Shown here: piece after piece, positions 22,740-34,331 of the stretch | Position numbering within the stretch: position 1 is the stretch's first letter | Layout of the letters: every line of letters begins with the position of its first letter | Source of the DNA: Alopecurus myosuroides | Taxonomy: Eukaryota; Streptophyta; Magnoliopsida; Poales; Poaceae | NCBI GenBank assembly: GCA_028641055.1 | Contig: CM054063.1 | Coordinates: 46,625,920-46,689,919 of the forward strand | Direction: 5' to 3' | DNA: 64,000 nt | The notes under the pieces: generated by a model | Databases searched by the model: none | What the model was told of the DNA's origin: nothing | Seen by the model: only the letters and a program-made list of their open reading frames with translations | Made by a program: the position numbers and the translations under genes

Positions 22740-24120
22740 GACATTAATCTCTTGTAGGGAATGCTTCCGGGTCGGGCAAATGGACGGTGGATAGTGGTGC
22801 ATCCCAACATATGACTGGATGCAAAGACGCAATGAGTGATATTTCACCTCCTTCACCATATCTCAATTGCGTCACTATTGGTGATAACTCCAAGCTAAAG
22901 GTATTGGGACGAGGCAAGGTATCCATCTCAAATGATCTATCAATTGAGAATGTTCTTCTTGTTGAGTCCCTAGGTTACAATCTCATTTCGGTCCTTCAAC
23001 TTGCAAATTGTGGCTTTACCTCTTTCTTTAATAAGGAGAATGTGATTGTCACTTGGGAAACGACTCTTAAAGTAGCCTTTGTTGGGCATGTGGAGAACGG
23101 TATGTATGTAGTGGACTTCTCTAAAGGAGACACGTGTGCCGCAACATGCCTAATGGCTAAAGTTGTTGTGGGTTGGCTATGGCATCGCCGGTTAGCCCAC
23201 ACCAATATGAGGACGTTGCATGACCTTCAAAGTGGCAATCATGTTCTAGGACTAACGAATGCTAAGTTTTCCAAATATCGTGTGTGTAGATCTTGCGTAC
23301 TTGGAAAACAACATGGAGAACCACACCCTACTAAGACCACCATCACCACTTCAAGAGTTCTTGAGCTTATTCATTTGGACCTCTTTGGTACATTATCTTA
23401 TGATAGTCTTGGAGGAAAGAAGTATTGCTTGGTGATTGTGGACGACTACTCAAGATATTGTTGGGTGTATTTCTTCAAGAGGAAGAGTGAGACTCAAAAC
23501 AGATTCATCGAGTTCACCACTTTGGTGGAGCGCTAACATAATGCAAGCATCATGGCAATCCGGAGTGACAATGGCTCCGAGTTCAAGAAGTACACCGTGG
23601 AGGGATTTATTAGTGAAGAAGGGATTGCTCATCAATATTCCACTCCCTATGCCCCCACAACAAAATGGTGTAGCATAGAGGACGAAGCTGACACTTATGG
23701 ATGCGGAAAGGACCATGATTGCAGAATTCTCTTCTCCATGCAATTCTTGGCTCTCCACCGCTTGTCATGCTAGCAACCGGTTATATCTTCGTAAGAACTT
23801 GAACAAGACTCCCTATGAGATTCTCACGGGCAAGAAGCCGTATGTATCATACTTCAAGTTCTTTGGATGCAAATGCTTCATTCGCAAGGAAGGTAAACGC
23901 TTGTCAAAATTCGAGACCAAATCTTATGAGGGTATCTTTGTTGGTTATGCCACAAACGCTCACGCCTATAGAGTCTACAACAAGTCCATCGGACAAGTTG
24001 AAGAAGCTATAGGCATGGTGTTTGATGGGGATAATGGGTCCCAAGGGGGCCGTATAGATCATGGTTTTTGTAGGAGATGCAATTCCTCCCATCGTCATAA
24101 GAAGAATGGGGATTGGTGAA
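22740..24120 (+). pseudogene. Copia protease and integrase
   Basis: The aspartic protease motif DSGASQHM is at 22788-22811. The GAG-pre-integrase HHCC part (HRRLAHTNM ... CRSCVLGKQ) is near 23182-23310. The integrase core begins at IHLDLFGTLS (near 23370) and has the YCLVIVDDYSRYCWVYF block and SDNGSEF near 23563. The third acidic position and the C-terminal FFGCKCFI block (near 23860) are also visible. Stops near 23535 and frame changes near 23670 break it. Confidence 0.85.
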
Positions 24121-24237
24121 ATAATCCTCATTGAGGGTTACCGGATGACGTAGGGAGAAGGACTACGATCTACTCAAGTGGAGCCATTGGCTACACCCAT
24201 TGATACACAAGCTACCCAACAAGATGCACCAAGCCCT

Positions 24238-24345
24238 CAAGCTAATGATCAAGGCCAATCTAATGATCAAGGCCACGCTAACATTCAAGGTCAAGCTAGT
24301 GATCAAGGCTAAGCTATCAATCAAGGCCAAGCAAAACGTGAAGGA
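24238..24345 (+). repeat. Six 18-bp repeats coding a QANDQG-type hexapeptide
   Basis: Units start at 24238, 24256, 24274, 24292, 24310 and 24328, in frame with the reverse transcriptase. They read roughly Q-A-N-D-Q-G with variants, and the fifth starts with TAA instead of CAA. They lie in the linker between integrase and reverse transcriptase. Confidence 0.75.
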
Positions 24346-24479
24346 CAAGACCAAGATTCTCGCGTTATTGAGAGAGCTCAACCAAGAAGTGATCCATCTC
24401 CCATTAATGAACAAGGCCAGGATCAAGATGGACATGACTCCGATCAAGAAGGTGATGCTCAAGCCATATCCAAGGAGAC

Positions 24480-26145
24480 TTTGGAGGAGATGCTAGCGCG
24501 TAGAGCAAAGAGAAGGCTAGAAAATCTTGAGCGTGCCGGTCACACGGAGGATATGATCCTTGGACAAGTTCGAGGAAGGGTTGTCACGAGGAGACAATTG
24601 GCAGCCTTTAGCAAGGCACATGCTTTTGTTTCATTCATTGAGCCCAAGAAAGTTTATGAAGCTCTTGAAGATCACGATTGGCTTGAGGCTATGCATGATG
24701 AACTCAACAACTTCAAGCGCAACAAAGTGTGGAAGTTAGTTCCAAGACCCAAGGATTGCAAGAACGGCATCGGCACCAAGTGGGTATTCAAGAACAATCA
24801 AGATAAAGATGGCATCGTCATTCGCAACAAGGCGAGATTGGTTGCTCAAGGTTTTTCTCAAGTTGAAGGCGTCGATTTTGGTGAAACGTTCGCTCCCGTA
24901 GCTCGTCTTGAATCAATTCACATCTTGCTTGCCTATGCTTCTCATCATAACTTCAAGTTGCAACAAATGTATGTCAAGAGTTCTTTCCTAAATGGTCCCA
25001 TTCATGACTTGGTATATGTCAAGCAACCTTCGGGTTTCAAGGATCCCAACCACCCCAGTTACGTCTATAAGCTCGATAAGGCGCTCTATGACTTAAACAA
25101 GATCCACGTGCGTGGTACGAGCACCTTAAAGAGTTTCCAGTGGATCGTGGGTTCAATGTTGGCTTAATAGATCCCACCCTCTTAACCATTTGAGTTGGAG
25201 GCAACTTTTTCATATGCCAATTCTTTGTGGATGATATCATTTTCGGGTCTACCAACATCAAGTTCAATGAAGAGTTTTGCAATCTCATGACCGATAAGTT
25301 TGAGATGTCCATGATGGGGGAATTGGAATATTTTATTGTCTTTGAGATCAAGCAACATCCTGAAGGAACCTTCATCAAGCAAGCCAAGTATACTCAACAT
25401 ATGCTCAATAGATTCAACATGCATAAAGCCAAGCCTATGAAGACTCCCATGTCCACCACTCTTGACTTGAAACCCGACCCGAATGGTAAAGAGGTAGATC
25501 AAAAGGTATATCGCTCAATGATTGGTTCTTTGCTCTACCTTTGTGCATCTAGACCGGATATTATGTATAGCGTTGGTAAGTGTGCAAGGTTTTAAGCCTC
25601 TCCGAGGTAAAGTCATCTTAAAGCGGTTAAACGAATCTTTCGCTATTTAGTTCATACCCACAAACTTTGGTATTTGGTATTCCAAGGGTTCAAGCTTTCA
25701 ACTCATTGGGTATTTGGATGCGGCTCCGGGGGTTGCCAATTCCTTGAACTCTCTTTGTTGTGTTGGTCTTCCAAGAAGCAAAATTGCATTGCTCTCCTCA
25801 CCACCGAGGCCGAGTACATCTACGCGGCGAGTTATTGTGCTCAATTGCTATGGATGTCGCAAACATTGCGGTATTATGGTATCGACTTAGACAAAGTGCC
25901 TCTCTTGTGCGACAATGATAGTGATATCAAGAGATCACCTACAACCCCGTTCTTCACTTCAAGATGAAGCACATCGAGATTCGACATCACTTCATTCGAG
26001 ATCGCGTTGAGAAGGGCGATATTGATCTCTCTTACGTGTTGACCAAGCATCAACTTGCGGATATCTTCACGAAGGCCCTTGGTGAACCAAATTTAGGGGT
26101 TTGAGGAATGAACTAAATTTCATTGATTCGTCTAGCTTCTCTTGA
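24480..26145 (+). pseudogene. Copia reverse transcriptase and RNase H
   Basis: The RVT_2-type reverse transcriptase is seen in the WLEAMHDELNNFKRNKVW block (near 24680), GTKWVFKNNQDKDG, KARLVAQGFSQ and ETFAPVARLES (near 24880-24910). A frame change near 25110-25200 follows, and then the catalytic V-D-D in FVDDIIFGST near 25222. RSMIGSLLYLCASRPDI is near 25515. RNase H blocks ALLTTEAEYI (near 25795) and [12 protein letters not shown] (near 25967) end near 26145. Several frameshifts disable it. Confidence 0.85.
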
Positions 26146-26559
26146 TACCTTGCATAGATACCTCCACTACACATGCTATTTTGTTTGGATGTAGGCATGG
26201 ACATAGGGGGGGGTAAGTCAATTCATGAGGTAACACTCCTCCTATCATGCGCAAATCAAAACTCCATGCATATCTAGTCATTTTTTGACACATTGTGCTT
26301 CAATGTGAGTCGTGCTTTTGGGCCCAAGATATATATATCTTCGCGGCTCCTTGGCACATACTCAAACACGGTGGCTTCGGCCAGCAACATTTTCCCTTCT
26401 TTTCTTTCCGTTTTGTTTCGTTTCGTGTGTTCTATGTTGTGTTTTTTTGCATCTTTTGTCCCTTTTTCATTCGTGTTTCCTTTGCCGTGTTTTGTCGTTT
26501 TTCAAAATTCCACTAAAGGCTCATGGTTGTCTTCATTCTCCTTTAGGAACACTTGTCAT

Positions 26560-26880
26560 TGGGAGCCCAGAAATTTCCAACCCTCTGATCTTTGCCCAGG
26601 AAAACTTCCCCAATTTCCTCCGTGCCCGCTCTCTGGACACGGACGGAAATTTGGAGCGGAATTTTCCGGGCCAAATATCCGGAGGCCAAAATATTCCATG
26701 TCCTGGCCCCGGAAATTTCTGGTGTTCGATATTTTGATCAAAAATTGGTCCAAAATCCTCCTGTTCCCACTCTCTGGACACGCCCAGAGATTTTGGGCGG
26801 AATTTCCGGACCAAATATTCGCGCACCCCCCCCCCACACACACACACACACAAATTTCTGGCCTCTCCACCGGAATATTT
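26560..26880 (+). promoter_or_regulatory. Cluster of GGAAATTTCC-type palindromic words before an internal TATA box
   Basis: Variants of ggaaatttcc recur (for example near 26642, 26663, 26717 and 26798). The same words cluster upstream of the TATA boxes in both LTRs (19110-19410, 29525-29860). A further group lies in the predicted intron (27265-27500). This suggests that the internal promoter and the LTR promoter share control elements. Confidence 0.45.
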
Positions 26881-26900
26881 CAGGGTTAGTGTTGGGCGCC

Positions 26901-26907
26901 TATATAA
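26901..26907 (+). promoter_or_regulatory. Candidate internal TATA box of the extra Copia gene
   Basis: TATATAA lies in gcgcctatataaggcgg, followed by a pyrimidine-rich leader and an ATG 175 bases downstream at 27082. Confidence 0.45.
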
Positions 26908-27081
26908 GGCGGCGGGGTGGGCTGCATCCATCCTTTTCCACCCTCGTCGCCTTCCACCCCACTTCCTCCACCCCAAACTGTAGTCGCTACCTCAAGTGCT
27001 CCTTGGGGGCCCCTCTGACTCCCCTCCACTCCCTCTGGAACCTCCTCTTGGGCCAAGGTATTCCTCCTCCCCGGTTCCTCC

Positions 27082-29056
27082 ATGGATCCTGGTAGGTGGT
27101 TATGTCCAAGATCTAGGTTTTCGGTTTTCTTGTTTGTTTTATTGTCTACGGTTTTGTTGATCGCAGTCCCTTGTTCCCCTCCCTCTCTGGATACAACATT
27201 TGTTTGTTTTGTATCTTGATATTCTCCACAGGCCTGTCTTCCTCACTCTGGCGCGATCTTTCCCAGGCCGGAAATTTTTGGTCCAGCACCGGAATTTCCG
27301 CCCGCCAGGAAATTTTGCCCCATGCCGGAATCCCCGGCTGCTCTGAGTATTGTGGTTCGCAACAAACACATAGTATATCCAGGGTGTCCTCGTCACTTGT
27401 TGATACAGCAGCATGCCCCAAATTTCAGTGGGCAACTGAAATTTCTTGGCCGGAATTTCCGTTCCTCGGAAATTTCCTTTGCCCTCCAGAATTTCCGATC
27501 TGCTCATTGTTTCTTTACAGTGATTCATTTCCACTCTGCAAACATGAGCCTCACTTTTTCCTTCTGTGTTTTTCCGTACTCTTCTTTGAATCTTCCTGCA
27601 GATGGTTCAAGCTCTCACCCCAAAGGCACTAGCAGTCGCAAGCGGTTCAGTAAGTTCATCCAGAATGATGAGGGAGTCTATGTGGATGAAACAGTGATTC
27701 GTCAGCGTTAGCGTGAGGAGAAGCGCAAGTATGAGCATCAGCAAGACGCAGATAGGGAAGATCGTCTCGCGAGCAAGCAGCAAGGAAAAACATCTCTGAA
27801 TCTCTCAACCATGTCAGTGGCTGAATTCAAGACCTGGCGCAACAAGGATTGGTTCTCTGATGGCCCTCAGGTCCCCACTATTGAATCTTGCTTCTGGCAC
27901 GTGGAACAGGAGTCTCTGTACAAGAAAGTCTACTCTATCATGATCAAGCCTGTCTGTCCAATGAAGCAAATCAATTTGCAGCACATGGCTTCGTTTCCTG
28001 ACTACTTTGGCAACTCGGTGGGTATTGCGGAGGTCCTTGGTCTGGGTCTTCTGATGGAGATTCAGTGCTCCTACAATATCCTATGATCTAGCAATTCTAT
28101 GCTACTCTGGTGTTTGATGATTCCGAGAATATTGGCATGACTTGGATGTTTGGACCATATAAGCTCTCCGCCACCTTCCACGACTTTACCTCTGTGGTGG
28201 AGTATCCTTTTGATGGCATGTCAGTTCCTCAGGGTGCTCGGATGCATGTCCACGGTGTGGAGTACGACAAGAACAAGCTGGCTGAACTCTATGGGGCTTG
28301 AGGCGTTGTGGGTTCCGCTAAGGGACTCTTTGCTATTTATGACATTCTTCTACGCATGTTCCGTGAGTCCATTGCTCCGAGTGGTGGCAATAATGATGAG
28401 ATTCGTGGTGGTCTGGTGAACTTCATTCATCACGCCTACCTGACCTTCACCGAGGGTGACCTCGAGGATGCTGAAGCCCACAAGATTGATGTGATGGACT
28501 TCATCTTTCACGAGATTCACTTTTTTGTATTCCACCGCAAGGTTCCTCCCTATGCACCCTACATCATGAGGCTCATCAAGTCTAGGTATCATGTTGAGGA
28601 GCATGAGAGCCTTGAGCTGGACTGTGAGCCCCACAAGGACGTCAAACTGTACAAGAAGAGTGCTCATGTTCAGCAGGCGGCGCATGACGTTGAAGCTACA
28701 GGCCACGGCCACCATGACCCTCGCATGAGACAGGCTGCTGAAAGGAGAGGCGAAAAGAAGCGCTAATGGGTCGTTCGTGCCATTGAGAAGGTGATGTGCA
28801 TGAATGTTTGCATCCACAAGGAGAACTACAATGCCTCTATGTTGAGCGCCGCAACATTCTTGTCAACCAGCGTGCCATCATGACTGCCCTGAACATTCCA
28901 GATGTTCCTGCTCCTCCACCAGCTCAGATTCTATACCGCAGCTGGAACAATCGCGATGTTGATTGGGATCTTGAGATTCCTGATGATGATGACGTGTATT
29001 CTGCTAGTGAGGATGATGACTCCGAGGATGATCCCGAAGATGGTGCCACGGACTAG
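27082..29056 (+). pseudogene. Extra gene after Copia pol ('env-like' position), apparently split by an intron
   Basis: The ATG at 27082 starts a ten-base coding piece ending at the donor G|GTAGGT (27091/27092). The acceptor ctgcag at 27600-27601 rejoins in frame at 27602 with a split GAT codon, giving MDP-DGSSSHPKG. The body (27602-29056) is an alpha-helical, charged protein with FKTWRNKDWFSDGPQ near 27825, LTFTEGDLEDAEAHK near 28440 and an acidic end (DDDDVYSASEDDD) near 28985. Stops at 27709 and 28084 and frameshifts near 28100 and 28770 disable it. I see no signal peptide or membrane segment, so a true envelope role is not supported. Function unknown. Confidence 0.55.
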
Positions 29057-29340
29057 AGCTTGTTCCATGGGATGCTAGTTCTCTTCTTCCTTTTTGGTAT
29101 CCCGATGCCAAAGGGGGAGAAGATCTAGGGATCGGCTTGAGTGGGCAGTTTTTATGGTTTCATTCGTTGTCTCTCGGTTGCTCTTCGACATCGTTTTATT
29201 CGTGAACTCCTATTTGTTCTATTCGTGAACCTTTATTATTGGGAGGCATGTCTCCTAGCTATTTCTATCTGTGATGTTCTTCTTTGTTATTGTATCATAT
29301 GTTTACCTCTATGCAAATACCCGTGTTGTCATCACTCACC

Positions 29341-29354
29341 AAAAAGAGGGAGAT
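29341..29354 (+). other. Polypurine tract of the Copia element
   Basis: aaaaagagggagat sits directly before the 3' LTR start at 29355, the usual primer for plus-strand DNA synthesis. Confidence 0.75.
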
Positions 29355-30604
29355 TGAAAGCTCATGTCTCCTCTAATGATTTTGGTGATGATAACAACAC
29401 AGGTTATTCTACTAACATCATGTTTAAGTGTTTACAGCTAGGATTATAATTTTCATCAAGAACAGCAAAAATCCATAGGAAAAGACTCACGCAGTAAACT
29501 CCAGAAAACTCAAGATCGGCTGGGATTATTTAGGCCAGAATTTTTAGGACGCCATCCGGAATTTCTGGTGCCTAAAGGGCAGAATTTCCGGACCTGCCCC
29601 GGAAATTTCCGGCCTGCTTGAAGACCAGCTGCCAAGGAAGGAAGCATTCCATCTGCCCGCTCTTGTGTGCCAGGGCGGAAATTATTTTCCCCCACAAAGG
29701 TGTCAAGTCGTTGTTGCCCGCTCTCTGGAATGGGGATGGAAATTTGGCTGGAAATTTCTGGCCCCCGGAGATTTGGAAATATCCCCCCCCCCCCCCCCCC
29801 GAGATTTGGAAATATCCGGCCCTTCGCCCGAAAATTTCTGGTACTTATACCGAAATATTTCGTCCCTAGAAGACAGCAACGGCTAGAATTCGGAGGAGGC
29901 TATAAATAGCTGTCTTCTTCCTCTAGACAGCTAGCTCGTCCATTCCTCTCTCTTCTCCATAGATCCAAAGCTTAACACGCCTAGATCTCACTCCTAAACC
30001 AACGAAACTCAATGCCCTTCAAGGATTTCGTAGAGGAGACCTAGATCTACATATTCACCGAGCCAAAAATCGATTTCCCCCACTTTCCCCTCAGGGATCT
30101 TGTACTCTTGGTTGCCTTGTCATCCTAGAGAAACCCTAGAGCTTGTAGCCTCCACCTTGTTTCAAGAAGCTTCGGATTGTTGAGGGCCTCCATCCAACTT
30201 GTGGAGTAGCCTCAACCTTGTTTAAAGGTTTGGTCAACGCCTTCAAGTCGACCTCATAGTGAAAACTAGAGTATCCCTCACCGAAGAATCTCAAGGAGAA
30301 TAAGGTGTGTACATCCGTGCTACTGAGGAGCGCCTAGGTGGCTCCCCACCTCTTCAACGTAGACGTACTTCTCTTGAGAAGGAACTACGGGAAAGATATC
30401 CATGTCTCCTTGTTTACACTTGTGGTTATTTTGTACTTTACATATTTCTTAGTTACGTACTTGTTTTCGTATCACTTAGGGTGTTCATCTAGTTGCACAT
30501 CTAGACAACCGTGTCTTTTACTTGCTAAGCCTAATTAAAACGTGAAAAAGATTAAAATTTGTAGGTCACTAATTCACCCATCGCCCCTCTAGTTTGCACT
30601 TTCA
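29355..30604 (+). repeat. 3' LTR of the Copia element
   Basis: It starts TGAAAGCTCATGTC and ends gtttgcactttca. An 18-base C run at 29783-29800 is flanked on both sides by the word gagatttggaaatatcc, which occurs once in the 5' LTR. This is either a local duplication or an assembly artefact. The TATA box is near 29901. Confidence 0.9.
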
Positions 30605-30609
30605 GCTGC
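30605..30609 (+). repeat. Right target-site duplication (gctgc) of the Copia element
   Basis: It matches 18931-18935 exactly. Confidence 0.9.
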
Positions 30610-30780
30610 TGAGCCTAGTAGTGCGCCCTGCCAACATCAGCTGTCATCGACCTTCGAAAGTGATTTCTTTCTCCTCCTGGTCCGATTAAACCTTGGTTTC
30701 TTACTGGGAGAAAACTTGTTGTTGTACTCTTCATACCTTCCTCTTGGGCTCTCCAACGAGCGTGTGTTCTCACGTCATCA
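30610..30780 (+). repeat. Athila-like 3' LTR, right portion
   Basis: It continues the LTR begun at 17504 after the Copia insertion. The style (ataaaccttggtttcttactg... gagggctctccaacg) is that of the end of this LTR family as I recall it. The end in acgtcatca at 30780 is set by the imperfect inverted match to tgatacgt. The short stretch 30781-30818 is not explained. Confidence 0.6.
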
Positions 30781-32114
30781 TGGCCCCAGTAGATAAAATC
30801 ATTGACGTTATCTATTGATGTTAGAAACATATTTCTAACATCGCGGGACATGCTATGTCCTTTGTTTTCTCTCATATAAAATTATGCCTTCCACCGACAT
30901 TATTTCTCTCTAATAGCAACTTTCTTGGAACCCATCTGATTGACACCGGACTTATTTCTATGATATCGTATCGGCATCTAACATTCATAAAGCCATTAGC
31001 AACAACTTTATTCTCGTAATTAAAGGTTGGCACGACATAAGCGTTTTACCCCTAAAAGCTCGATAACACAAAGACATGTTCGGGAACTTATCGAACAATA
31101 CAACAAGGGGGTTGTGAACGCCCATGATGGCTCCTATGTGTCCACGAAGAAAGAAGGAACTTTCAAGTTACTCATTGCACTTATTGCCTTAACTTCGTGA
31201 TACCAACAATATCATGAGGTGAGACTATGTGCTCGAGTCTGATCAAAACTTTTGATCATAACACATATAAAACTCGTACCGATGTCGTTCTTTTTTCTCA
31301 TCTATATCCCCGATGTCATTGTGATAAATCACACTCCGTCTATCCAGACGATTGTTTGACATCGGTGATACTGAGAGGGCCCAGAGCATGTATCTCACAT
31401 CGTCAGGAGTTAAGTACTATTTTTGAACGATTTCAGTTCCATTACACGCTTTAGATTATACTCTGACGTCAATGTTATGTTCCCCTGTTATGGTGGACGG
31501 TTGAAGACATCCAAAGCATAAGTGTCAATTGTGCAGTCACTAGATATTCTCATACACTAGTGGAAACAACTCCTCTCGTCCAGGGGGCCGGGGGGCAGCT
31601 GTCCCGGTTGCAACCAAATCCGGGACAAATGCCCTGCATTGGTCCCGGTTCGTGCGCCCGGGGCAACAGGAATCACCTGGGCGCATTGGTCCCGGTTCGT
31701 GGGGGGCATATCGGTCCCGGCTCTTGCCACGGACCGGGACCAATGCCTAGCCACAGGCCACGTGGCACGCGCATGACCTATTGTCCCGGTTCAGTCCACG
31801 AACCGGGACCAATGCCCCCTTCCCCTATATATATACTGCCCCAGCCCCCCCTCCTTCCATCTTTTTTTTTGCTTGGAGGTGTGAGAGAGTGTGGTGTTAG
31901 TGTGTTTTTTTTTACTATGCACACGAGGTGTTCGACGAAATTCCTGAGACGCACACAAGCTCACTGAAAATGGTATCTTCGACCGAGGTTAACAAATTAT
32001 CTTTTTCATCTGTAACTGATACATAAAAAAATATTATTTGTCGATGTACTATGGTCATCTCTGTATTAATATGTTATTGTAATGTATTTTGATAAACTTA
32101 ATTATATGATGCAG

Positions 32115-33474
32115 ATGGATGCACGGCAGCGATGGATGTACGGTGACCGACGCACTTCCGAGTATATGGCAGGCCTGAATGCATTTCTTGCTGTAGCTCA
32201 GGCGAACAAAGATAATGGCTTCATGTGTTGCCCATGTGTTGATTGTCGGAACGTCAGAGAACATTCTTCCGAAAGAATCCTTCACGGCCATCTACTTCGG
32301 AGAGGTTTCATGCCCAGCTATAATTGCTGGACCAAGCATGGAGAAAGAGGGGTTGTGATGGAAGACGAAGAAGAAGAAGAAGAAGATCCTTTGTTCCCTG
32401 AATACGACGATACTGCAATGGAAGAGAATGCAGAAGAAGGAGGTGATCAAGAACAGGCATCAGAAGAGCCCGATGATGATCTTGGCCGAGTTATTGCTGA
32501 TGCAAGGGAAGACTGTGAAAATAAATTGGAGAGGTTGAAGCTGGACAACATGTTACAGGATCACAAAAAATTGTTGTACCCAAATTGCGAAGATGGTAGC
32601 ACAAAGCTCGGTACCACACTGGAGTTGCTGAAATGGAAGGCACAGAACGGTGTGACTGACAAGGCATTTGAGAGTTTACTTCAACTAATGAAGCCAAAAC
32701 TTCCAAAGGATAACGAATTGCCTGAGAGTACGTACGAAGCAAAGAAAGCTCTCTTCCCTCTAGGATTAGATGTGCAGAAGATACATGCATGCATTAATGA
32801 CTGCATCCTCTTCCGCGGTGAGAAGTACGAGAATTTGGATGAATGTCCGATATGCACTGCACTGCGGTATAAGATCAGAGCAGATGACCCTGGTGATGTT
32901 GACGGCGAGCCCCCCCCCCCCCCCCCCCCCGTAAGAGGGTTCCTGCTAAGGTGATGTGGTATGCTCCTATAATACCACGGCTGAAACGTCTGTTTAGAAA
33001 CAAAGAGCATGCTAGGTTGTTGCGATGGCACAAAGAAGACCGTAAGAAAGACGGAAAGTTGAGGCACCCCGCCGATGGATCGCAGTGGAGAAAGATCGAG
33101 AGAGACTTTCCAGACTTTGCAGGAGAGGCGAGAAACTTATGGTTTGGCCTAAGTACAGATGGCTTTAATCCTTTTGGGGAGCAGAGCTCCAGTCATAGCA
33201 CTTGGCCTGTAACTCTATGTATGTACAACCTTCCTCCTTGGTTGTGCATGAAGCGCAAGTTCACTATGATGCCAGTTCTCATCCAAGGCCCGAGGCAACC
33301 TGGCAACGACATTGATGTGTATCTAAGGCCATTAGTGGAAGAACTCTTACAATTGTGGGGCAAACCAGGTGTACGTGTGTGGGATGAGAACGAACAAAAG
33401 CCATTTGACCTACGGGCGTTGCTTTTCGTAACCATCAATGATTGGCCTGCTCTAGTAACCATCAAAAGGGACCA
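32115..33474 (+). pseudogene. Truncated CACTA transposase (transposase-associated domain plus TNP2 start)
   Basis: The full enzyme cuts and moves the transposon. From MDARQRWMYG at 32115 there is the Cys-rich transposase-associated domain (CCPCVDCRN near 32228, HLLRRGFMPSY near 32287). An acidic stretch follows, then the start of the TNP2 domain (FPLGLDVQKIHACINDC near 32755, ECPIC near 32842). A C run at 32910-32930 shifts the frame. The domain continues in the other frame (HPADGSQWRKI near 33066, NLPPWLCMKRKF near 33230) and stops being homologous after INDWPAL at about 33450. The catalytic remainder is missing. Confidence 0.85.
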
Positions 33475-33497
33475 GGCGAGCCAGCCACCAGGCCGCT

Positions 33498-33638
33498 GGC
33501 CAGTGGCCCCTTCGAACCGTTGACTGACCATAATAAAAGACGCGGGCCAGTGGGCCCTTCGAACCGTTGACTGACCATAATAAAAGACGCGGGCCAGTGG
33601 GCCCTTTTGACCGTCCAGTGGTCTTAATAAAAAACGTG
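33498..33638 (+). repeat. Three 47-bp tandem repeats in the CACTA element
   Basis: Units starting ggccagtgg at 33498, 33545 and 33592 contain cgaaccgttgactgaccataataaaa. The third is more diverged. They lie between the truncated transposase and the right end. Confidence 0.8.
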
Positions 33639-34331
33639 GGCCTGGACGCGGTTGGGGAAGGGGAGGCCGGCTCGGGATTGGGAGACAGGAGCCCAAAAGA
33701 CGTGGGCCTGGACGCGAAAATGGACGATTATATATATTTTTTTCAAAAAAGTATCCATCCCGGTCCCTTGAACGAACCGGGACGAACTCCCTGGCCCAGG
33801 TTCGCCACGTGGCCTAGCCTTACCATCCCGGGTTCTGGCACAACCGGGACCAATGGGGGAGGGCCATTTGTCCCGGCCAGCCCATCCCGGTTGCACAACC
33901 GGGACAACTGGCCCTTACGACCCGGGACAAAAGGCCATGTTTCCACTAGTGATAGTATAGGAACTCTAGTCAATGATAACTTCATATGTACTTTGCTAAA
34001 TACATTACAATTGTTAATTCTCTTAGAAAGATCAGATATCTAGGTAGGTTCACTATTATTGTTACCCTAATAATAAACTCTTGTGTTTTCTAGACTTTAT
34101 CAAAGTCCATGATCAAGAAAATGTGATCATCTCACAAAGCATATGCTAACCTTAGAGACGGGATTAGGAACTCGTGTTTGTTTATGTCTTCACACCCACA
34201 CAAAGGTTTTCCTTTGAAAACTCAATTTTCAAGTTCTATAGAGGTTATAGCACGAAGACATAAACATAATTCTGAACTTGGGACATAGAATAATAACTGA
34301 AAATTCTCGTCTCTAGGGCATATCTCCAACA

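Larger units (their letters stand above)
18936..30604 (+). mobile_element. Complete Copia retrotransposon, SIRE/Maximus-like, 11.7 kb
   Basis: Both LTRs, a tRNA-iMet-type primer site, gag, protease, integrase, reverse transcriptase, RNase H in Copia order (integrase before reverse transcriptase), an extra gene after pol, a polypurine tract and a perfect 5-bp target duplication are all present. Size and the extra gene fit the SIRE/Maximus lineage. The coding region has many stops and frameshifts and the two LTRs differ by many substitutions and indels, so it is an old insertion. Confidence 0.9.
31555..33951 (+). mobile_element. CACTA DNA transposon, internally truncated
   Basis: The ends are exact inverted repeats (CACTAGTGGAAAC at 31555 and its reverse complement at 33939-33951). 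The 3-bp duplication ata (31552-31554 and 33952-33954) flanks it. Subterminal regions carry many cccggtt/aaccggg words in both orientations, as expected for transposase binding sites. Coding content is limited to the front part of a TNP2-type transposase. At 2.4 kb it is far shorter than autonomous CACTA elements. Confidence 0.9.
30819..34331 (-). repeat. Angela/BARE-like Copia LTR, split by a CACTA element
   Basis: Read on the minus strand it begins TGTTGGAGATATGCCCTAGAG at 34331, the characteristic start of the Angela/BARE1 LTR of Pooideae. It ends with a near-palindrome tgttagaaacatatttctaaca at 30819-30840. Without the CACTA insertion it is about 1.1 kb. No internal region, primer site or matching 5-bp duplication is visible (attga against gtaca), so it is a solo or truncated LTR. 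Confidence 0.7.

Noticed and set aside
27082..29056. Viral-type envelope gene
   Set aside because: No signal peptide or transmembrane segment can be seen; only its position resembles env-like frames.
30819..34331. Full-length Angela-like element
   Set aside because: Only one LTR is present, with no primer site, internal coding region or matching duplication, so only a solo or truncated LTR is called.
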